IMG/VR virus record: IMGVR_UViG_3300005549_000004
Span: 1 to 46,401 of that record
Direction: 5' to 3' (one strand)
Length of the DNA: 46,401 nt
From: a virus
The position numbers and the translations under genes were made by a program. The notes beneath the pieces are model-generated. The model had not been told where the DNA came from, ran no database searches, and saw only the letters and a program-made list of their open reading frames with translations. Positions 42,194 through 46,401 of this stretch are shown here, in pieces. The stretch's first letter is position 1. Each line of letters begins with the position of its first letter.

Positions 42194-42630
42194 CCAGCGA
42201 ACAGGTAGCGGCGTGGGGTAGTCCCGCGATCGGGACGGCCCGGGTGCCCTTCAGCCTGGTGATTCCCCAGCCGCCCTCGGTCAACGAGTACTGGAAGCCG
42301 TGGCGCTCCCGCATGGTGATGACGCCCGCCGGCCGCGCGTTCCGCAAGACGGTCTGGGCCATGGCGACGGCGCAAGGCTACGGCCTGCGGCACGAAGCGC
42401 TCGCTGGGGACGTCATTGTGTACCTGGCCTGGCACCGCAAGAACCGCAACGCCGGCGACATCGACAACCGTGTCAAGCCTGTGCTCGACGCGCTGCAAGG
42501 TGTGGCCTACAGCAACGACAAGCAGGTGGCGGCGCTGGTGGTCTGGCGCGTGGACGGGATGGGCCTGGCGCGGGTCGAGGTGCGCGTCGAGCCGTGGATG
42601 GCCAACCGCGTGCCGGTGGTGACGTCATGA
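42190..42630 (+). CDS. rusA: RusA-family Holliday-junction resolvase, 146 aa
   Basis: RusA resolves four-way junctions with two conserved Asp ligands and a Lys. Here they read D90-x-D92 and K96 in GDIDNRVKPVLDAL, and the N-terminal PQPPSVNEYWKP and KNRNAGDIDN blocks match the family. The length (146 aa) is in the usual range. It probably debranches phage recombination or replication intermediates before packaging. GTG 42190 overlaps the previous stop. Confidence is high because the motif is complete. Confidence 0.9.
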   Translation: MTSEQVAAWGSPAIGTARVPFSLVIPQPPSVNEYWKPWRSRMVMTPAGRAFRKTVWAMATAQGYGLRHEALAGDVIVYLAWHRKNRNAGDIDNRVKPVLDALQGVAYSNDKQVAALVVWRVDGMGLARVEVRVEPWMANRVPVVTS

Positions 42631-43421
42631 CGCACCAGATGGTGGTCTGCATCCCGACGCGCGGCCGACCCGACGCGCAGATCACCTGGGCGCAGCTGCC
42701 GTGGGAGTGGAAGGGGCGGACCTACTTCGTGTGCGACGCGGATCGGCGCCTCGAAGTCCAGTCCCTCGCGAAGCGCGGCGCCGTGCTGGTGTACCCCGGT
42801 GGTCCTGGCATCGGCCCGAAGCGCCAGTGGACCCTGGAGCACGCCCCGTCGCCCTACGTGTGCCTGCTGGATGACGACTTGCACTTCGCGGCCCGGCGCG
42901 ACGGCCGACTGCTGAAGGCCACCGGAGACGAGATCGCCGCGGGGCTGTCCCGGCTCGAGTCCTGGCTGCGCGACCTGCACCTGGTGGCCGTTGGGCTGTC
43001 GCCGCGGGCCGGCAACAACCGCGAGGAAGGCCCCTACGCGGAGAACACCCGCCTCTGCAACGCCTACGCCTTCGACCGCGACGTGGCCTTGTCGACCGGG
43101 GCGCGGTTCGATAGATTGTGGGGCAGCATGGAGGACTTCGACTTCACGCTGCAGCTGCTGCGCGCGGGGTACCCCAACCGCGTCGACTACCTGCTCGCCG
43201 TGGGCCAGGATGACCCGAACGCCGTCGGCGGCTGCACCGAGTACCTCACGCCCGCCGTGCAGAAGGACGCCGCGCTCAAGCTCGCGGAGTTGCACCCCGG
43301 GCTGGTCACGGTCAAAGACAAGGTCACGAAGGGTGGCTGGCACGGCTTCACCGAACGCACCGACGTGGAGGTCGCATGGAAGAAAGCCCTGCGCACTCGG
43401 CACCAGACCAGCTTGCTCTAG
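42627..43421 (+). CDS. TET-associated-type glycosyltransferase, 264 aa
   Basis: A GT-A-like fold is suggested by VVCIPTRGRPDAQITWAQLP at the start, YVCLLDDDLHFAAR with an acidic triad (residues of about 82-84), and GSMEDFDFTLQLLRAGYP near residue 170. The match is to phage glycosyltransferases linked to TET/JBP dioxygenases, and the dioxygenase gene lies immediately downstream. It would transfer a sugar to an oxidised base in DNA. The sugar cannot be deduced. ATG 42627 overlaps the RusA stop, and the end overlaps the next gene by 46 bases. Confidence 0.75.
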   Translation: MTHQMVVCIPTRGRPDAQITWAQLPWEWKGRTYFVCDADRRLEVQSLAKRGAVLVYPGGPGIGPKRQWTLEHAPSPYVCLLDDDLHFAARRDGRLLKATGDEIAAGLSRLESWLRDLHLVAVGLSPRAGNNREEGPYAENTRLCNAYAFDRDVALSTGARFDRLWGSMEDFDFTLQLLRAGYPNRVDYLLAVGQDDPNAVGGCTEYLTPAVQKDAALKLAELHPGLVTVKDKVTKGGWHGFTERTDVEVAWKKALRTRHQTSLL

Positions 43422-43771
43422 ACGCGGCCGAGGAATCGGCGGCGGCCCGCAGCGCCTACGTCATCCCGGGCGAGCCGCTGGTCGAGCCCGAGGCGCCGCT
43501 CACCCCGGACCAGACCACCCTGTTCGACCTGGACGGGCTGACCGTCATTCCCGCGGATCAGGCCATCCTGGACGCCTATGCCGCAGCGGGCGAGACGCCC
43601 GGCGCCCGGAAAGACACGTACGACCAGACCACCATCCGGCAAATCGTGCTGTACTACGACAGCACGGAGTACCCGGAGATTCTCGCGCTCCTCGAGAAGG
43701 CCATGCGCCGCACCAACCGCAAGACGCACACCGAAGCCGTCACCGAACTGCTGCGCGGAGCGGACGCATGA
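43376..43771 (+). CDS. Linker protein of the hypermodification module, 131 aa
   Basis: Unknown function. The first half is Ala/Glu-rich and probably flexible. The second half has YDQTTIRQIVLYYDSTEYPE, then helical ILALLEKAMRRTNRK and EAVTELLRG. This gene sits between the glycosyltransferase and the dioxygenase, overlapping the first by 46 bases and the second by 4. It may be a partner or specificity factor, but that is inference. Confidence 0.55.
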   Translation: MEESPAHSAPDQLALDAAEESAAARSAYVIPGEPLVEPEAPLTPDQTTLFDLDGLTVIPADQAILDAYAAAGETPGARKDTYDQTTIRQIVLYYDSTEYPEILALLEKAMRRTNRKTHTEAVTELLRGADA

Positions 43772-44598
43772 CCCTCGACCTCCCCGTCACCAAGGTCACG
43801 CGCCGGCGCCTGAAGCCGTCCGACTATCGGTTCCGTCACGCCGCTGAAGCCGACTGCGCCGAACACGTCACCAGCCCCGGCATCTTCACCGAGGCCGGGC
43901 GCGTCATGCTGGTCACCGTCGACCTCAAGGCCCTGGGCGTCGACCTGTCGCCGCTGGTCACCCTGCTGCACGGGGTGCGCTTCGACGAGCATCGCCGCAC
44001 GTCGGGCATGCCGTCGACCAGCCGCGTGTTCGGCTTCGAGCCCCGGCGCACGCTGCGCAAGGACTTCTGCGGCACCACCAGCCTGAGCGTGGAACACCCG
44101 GACGCCCACAAGGCCCTGGTCGATGCGGCTGGCGTCTGCGAGAGCGCGTACCAGCTGACCAACCCCAGCCTGTACAGCCAGCACGTCGAGGTGACGCGCA
44201 ATCGCGTGCTCGCCCAGTGGCACCTGCGCAACGGCGTGTTCACGTCGGGCATCGTGAACAAGAACAATCCCCTGCCCTATCACTACGACACGGGCAACTT
44301 CGCCTCCGTCTGGTCCGCCATGCTGGTGTTCAAGGGCCCGGGCCTCACGGGCGGGCACCTCGCCGTCCCGGAGTACGATCGCTGCTTCACGCTCCCGGAC
44401 CACACGCTGTTCTGCTTCGACGGTCAAGGGCTCTTGCATGGGGTCACGCCTATCGTGTGTCCGCCCGACTCGTATCGCTACAGCGTGGTGTTCTACAGCC
44501 TCAAAATGATGTGGGCGTGCCTTCCTCCCCAGCAGGAATTGGAACGGATTCGGCGCGTCAAGACTGACCGGGAACGTCGGCGCGGCGGTCTGCGGTGA
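43768..44598 (+). CDS. TET/JBP-family 2-oxoglutarate/Fe(II) dioxygenase, 276 aa
   Basis: The C-terminal half carries the double-stranded beta-helix dioxygenase signature: H172-x-D174 (LPYHYDTGNF), GGHLAVPEYD near 195, H224 in LLHGVTP, and R237 in SYRYSVVFY as the 2-oxoglutarate anchor. The full pattern matches the phage TET/JBP group, which oxidises methyl groups of 5-methylcytosine or thymine in DNA. The start is ATG 43768, in ATGA overlap with the linker gene. The N-terminal half is of unknown function. Substrate (5mC or T) is not determined. Confidence 0.85.
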   Translation: MTLDLPVTKVTRRRLKPSDYRFRHAAEADCAEHVTSPGIFTEAGRVMLVTVDLKALGVDLSPLVTLLHGVRFDEHRRTSGMPSTSRVFGFEPRRTLRKDFCGTTSLSVEHPDAHKALVDAAGVCESAYQLTNPSLYSQHVEVTRNRVLAQWHLRNGVFTSGIVNKNNPLPYHYDTGNFASVWSAMLVFKGPGLTGGHLAVPEYDRCFTLPDHTLFCFDGQGLLHGVTPIVCPPDSYRYSVVFYSLKMMWACLPPQQELERIRRVKTDRERRRGGLR

Positions 44599-45080
44599 CG
44601 GGCCTCTACCAGATTCGACACGTGGCGTCCGGCCGTCGCTACATTGGCAGCGCCGTCAACGTGCGCCTGCGCCTCAGCTACCACGTGTGGCTGCTGCGCC
44701 GCGGTGGGGACTCGATTCACCTTAGCCGGGCGTGGCGCAAGTACGGCGAAGCGGCCTTCGCGTTGGAGCCGCTGCTGGTGTGCGCCCCCGCCGACCTACT
44801 GTGGTACGAGCAACGTGCCATCGACTACTACGCCGCCCGCAAGCTGCTGCTCAACGTCAGCCGCACCGCAGGTTCGCCGCTTGGCTATCGCCACTCACCA
44901 GAGCGTCGTGCGAAAATCGCCGCCGGGCACCGAGGCCTGAAGCACGCAGCCGAGACCAAGGCAAAGATCGGCGACGCGAACCGACGTCGCGTGTGGACGC
45001 CTGAAGCACGCGCCAAGGTGGGAGCGGCTGCCAAGGGGCGGTTGCCACGCGACGCCGCTGGAAGGTTCGCCAAGCCGTGA
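44595..45080 (+). CDS. GIY-YIG endonuclease with NUMOD-type repeats, 161 aa
   Basis: The N-terminal GIY-YIG-type block is GLYQIRHV, then RYIGSAVNV, with R and Y/H in LRLSYH and a catalytic-type E in WYEQRAID. From about residue 98 follow NUMOD-type repeats (SPLGYRHSPERRAKI, then EARAKVGAAAKG), typical of homing endonucleases that bind a specific DNA site. The GTG overlaps the dioxygenase stop. It may be a mobile free-standing homing enzyme or a genuine phage nuclease. Confidence 0.8.
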   Translation: MTGLYQIRHVASGRRYIGSAVNVRLRLSYHVWLLRRGGDSIHLSRAWRKYGEAAFALEPLLVCAPADLLWYEQRAIDYYAARKLLLNVSRTAGSPLGYRHSPERRAKIAAGHRGLKHAAETKAKIGDANRRRVWTPEARAKVGAAAKGRLPRDAAGRFAKP

Positions 45081-45277
45081 AGTACAAGGCCACCGAACGC
45101 GCGTGGGTGCGGCGCCTGCTCGCCAGCCTCACCCCCGACCAACGCCAACGGTACGAAGCGGCCATGCGGCTCGAGCCTGGTCACCACCGCAGCGGCAAGA
45201 AGTACGACGGCCTCAAGGCGCGGGTGGCCGAACGCATCAAGCTGCAGGACGCGCGGGGCCTTTCGCACTCTGCGTGA
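45077..45277 (+). CDS. Small basic hypothetical protein, 66 aa
   Basis: The GTG start overlaps the previous stop by 4 bases. A basic helical protein (AWVRRLLASLTPDQRQRYEA) with a Lys-rich middle and a short tail. It ends just before the late promoter. No family is recognised. Confidence 0.5.
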   Translation: MKYKATERAWVRRLLASLTPDQRQRYEAAMRLEPGHHRSGKKYDGLKARVAERIKLQDARGLSHSA

Positions 45278-45289
45278 ATCGCGCATCTT
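45259..45289 (+). promoter_or_regulatory. Predicted late promoter before the terminase operon
   Basis: CCTTTCGC (45259-45266), 15 bases, then CGCATCTT (45282-45289), a weaker version of the element at 38309 and 41524 (5 of 8 bases in the second half). A start seven bases downstream falls at the GTG 45297 of the small terminase gene, again consistent with a leaderless message. Confidence 0.4.
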
Positions 45290-45296
45290 GAGGTCC

Positions 45297-45734
45297 GTGG
45301 TGCAGCGCCTGCTGCCTCCGGCCAAAACGGCGGGCAAAACCGCCGGACGTACCAAGCACGGACAGTTCACGCGCGGCAACTCCGGTGGCAAGAAGGGCCG
45401 CTCCGGTCGCGTCCCGCGCGACTTCACCAAGCTGTGCCAGTCCCTCGTCGACAAGTACGAGCTCGTCGACCGTGTCGCCTTGATGGCCGGCGGCAAGCCC
45501 ATCATCCAGTTCGACGCCGTCGACCCCGACACGGGACAGCCCGAGACGGTGTTCGCGCCGGCCCGCGCCACTGACCAGCTCGCGGCCGCCAAGCTGCTGC
45601 TCTCCTACGCCCACGGCCAGCCCCCCGAGCACGTCATCCACGAGGGAGAGATCACCCAGTACGTGGTGCGCACGGGCCGGATGCCTGCCACGCTGGACGA
45701 GTGGCGCAAGACCTTCAGCCCCAGTCGGTCGTGA
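45297..45734 (+). CDS. Terminase small subunit candidate, DUF5681-like, 145 aa
   Basis: It precedes the large terminase by one gene. The N-terminal KHGQFTRGNSGGKKGRSGR block resembles the DUF5681 start (GQSGNPKGR), common just before phage terminases, followed by helical DFTKLCQSLVDKYE and a later SYAHGQPPEHVI. I chose GTG 45297 because the promoter element predicts a start here. An in-frame TTG at 45288 is inside the element. DNA recognition for packaging is a reasonable role. Confidence 0.65.
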   Translation: MVQRLLPPAKTAGKTAGRTKHGQFTRGNSGGKKGRSGRVPRDFTKLCQSLVDKYELVDRVALMAGGKPIIQFDAVDPDTGQPETVFAPARATDQLAAAKLLLSYAHGQPPEHVIHEGEITQYVVRTGRMPATLDEWRKTFSPSRS

Positions 45735-46021
45735 ACCCCGACCACTTGCCCGCGTGCCCCGGGATGCGGTGGGAGCCCTGCGTCGACGGGCCGCTCGACG
45801 GCGACTTCTTCTGCGTGGACGCCGCGCGCCCCGACTTCCGGATCCATTGCCGCGTGTCGCCCGCGCCGTGGCCCACGCTGGTCGGCAATGAGCAGGTCAA
45901 CGTCGTGGTGGGCGTGTACTGCCCGCCCGTGACCCGCCACACCGTGGATGAGCTCCGCCGTCGCGTGCACACCTACGTGCGCTGCGACGAGGGCCACTAC
46001 CACCACGAAGGCGTGGCGTGA
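45731..46021 (+). CDS. Hypothetical protein, 96 aa
   Basis: GTG 45731 overlaps the previous stop by 4 bases, and its stop overlaps the terminase GTG by 4. A beta-like protein with four cysteines (CPGM, EPCVD, FFCVD, GVYCPP) and a His-rich end (EGHYHHEGVA). It may assist packaging or be unrelated. No family is recognised. Confidence 0.55.
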   Translation: MNPDHLPACPGMRWEPCVDGPLDGDFFCVDAARPDFRIHCRVSPAPWPTLVGNEQVNVVVGVYCPPVTRHTVDELRRRVHTYVRCDEGHYHHEGVA

Positions 46022-46401
46022 CCGGCACGGCGCTCGTCGCGTGGGCGCCGCAGCCCGGCCCGCAGCAAGCCCTCGTCAGCTGTCCCGTCGAGGACGTGTT
46101 CTACGGGGGCGCCCGCGGTGGCGGCAAGACTGACGCCCTCTTAGGCGACGTGCTGGTGCGCGCCGACGAGCACGGGGCGCACTTCCGCGGCATCCTGTTC
46201 CGGCGCACCTACCTGGAGCTAGAGGAAGTGATCCGCCGCTCTCAGGAGCTGTTCCCCAAGCTCGGCTGGGCTTACAACTCGACCACCCACACGTGGACCC
46301 ACCGCGCGAGCGGTGCCACCCTGCTGCTGCGCTACCTCGACAACGACGCCGACGCCGACAACTACCAGGGCCACCAGTACACCTGGATGGGCTTCGACGA
46401 G
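46018..46401 (+). CDS. terL: Terminase large subunit, N-terminal part (joins 1-1266)
   Basis: The 5' part of the packaging ATPase, starting at GTG 46018. The Walker A motif GGARGGGKT spans residues 30-38. It runs to the window edge inside the repeated 120 bases, then continues from position 1. The full protein is about 509 aa. The start overlaps the previous stop by 4 bases (GTGA). Confidence 0.95.
   Translation, partial: MTGTALVAWAPQPGPQQALVSCPVEDVFYGGARGGGKTDALLGDVLVRADEHGAHFRGILFRRTYLELEEVIRRSQELFPKLGWAYNSTTHTWTHRASGATLLLRYLDNDADADNYQGHQYTWMGFDE
46282..46401. repeat. Direct terminal repeat, right copy
   Basis: Identical to positions 1-120. With the reading frame continuing through it, this is best read as the overlap left by a circular assembly. 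Confidence 0.95.

Noticed and set aside
1-46401. CRISPR arrays, insertion sequences and attachment sites
   Set aside because: No regularly spaced repeats, transposase-like genes, integrase or duplicated core sequences were seen.

Overview
The window is a near-complete phage genome assembled as a circle. Bases 1-120 reappear exactly as 46282-46401, in frame inside the large terminase gene, so the unique circle is about 46,281 bp and the window edge cuts that gene. Base composition is very GC-rich throughout, with G/C-biased third positions and many GTG starts and ATGA/GTGA start-stop overlaps. This points to a high-GC bacterial host. Actinobacteria would fit the hairpin-plus-SD leaders and the likely leaderless starts, but the sequence alone does not settle the host. 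No integrase, excisionase or clear lysogeny repressor was seen. The gene set (P22-type portal, gp4-like adaptor, gp10-like hub, large ejected proteins, no long tape measure or tail tube) suggests a short-tailed podovirus-like virion.

Layout. (1) Late operon, plus strand, from about 45297 through the window edge to 31187: small-terminase candidate, TerL, five small genes, portal, a block of tailspike and beta-rich virion proteins, scaffold, major capsid, two paralogous decoration-type proteins, head-completion/adaptor/hub genes, a fibre, four ejection-type proteins including one of 2046 aa, and a lysis-type cassette with a DUF5675 protein among small membrane proteins. (2) Leftward operon, minus strand, 38184 down to 31174: a DUF932 protein, small winged-helix-like and zinc-type proteins, an SbcD/Mre11-like nuclease, several hypotheticals, a Gp37/Gp68-family protein and a small lipoprotein-like protein. 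It converges on the late operon with a 14-bp overlap. (3) Rightward early/middle genes, plus strand, 38346-45277: zinc-type proteins, a possible recombination cluster, a DUF2303-like protein, a noncoding stretch with a tRNA-like cloverleaf, a winged-helix-like protein, RusA, a glycosyltransferase, a TET/JBP-type dioxygenase, and a GIY-YIG/NUMOD protein.

The most interesting system is 42627-44598: a TET-associated-type glycosyltransferase, a small linker gene and a TET/JBP-like 2-oxoglutarate/Fe(II) dioxygenase. They form an apparent DNA-base oxidation and glycosylation module with no recognisable cytosine methyltransferase or nucleotide hydroxymethylase elsewhere in the genome. The oxidised base could be host-made 5-methylcytosine or, as for base J, thymine.

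Control appears to use a shared bipartite promoter-like element, CCTTTCGC-N15-TGCAGATT. Two copies face each other as a mirrored 105-bp structure between the divergent operons (38238-38342). A third lies in the noncoding stretch at 41524, and a diverged fourth precedes the terminase operon at 45259. At two of these the predicted transcription start falls on or next to a start codon. No DNA polymerase, primase or helicase was recognised, so replication probably depends on the host.
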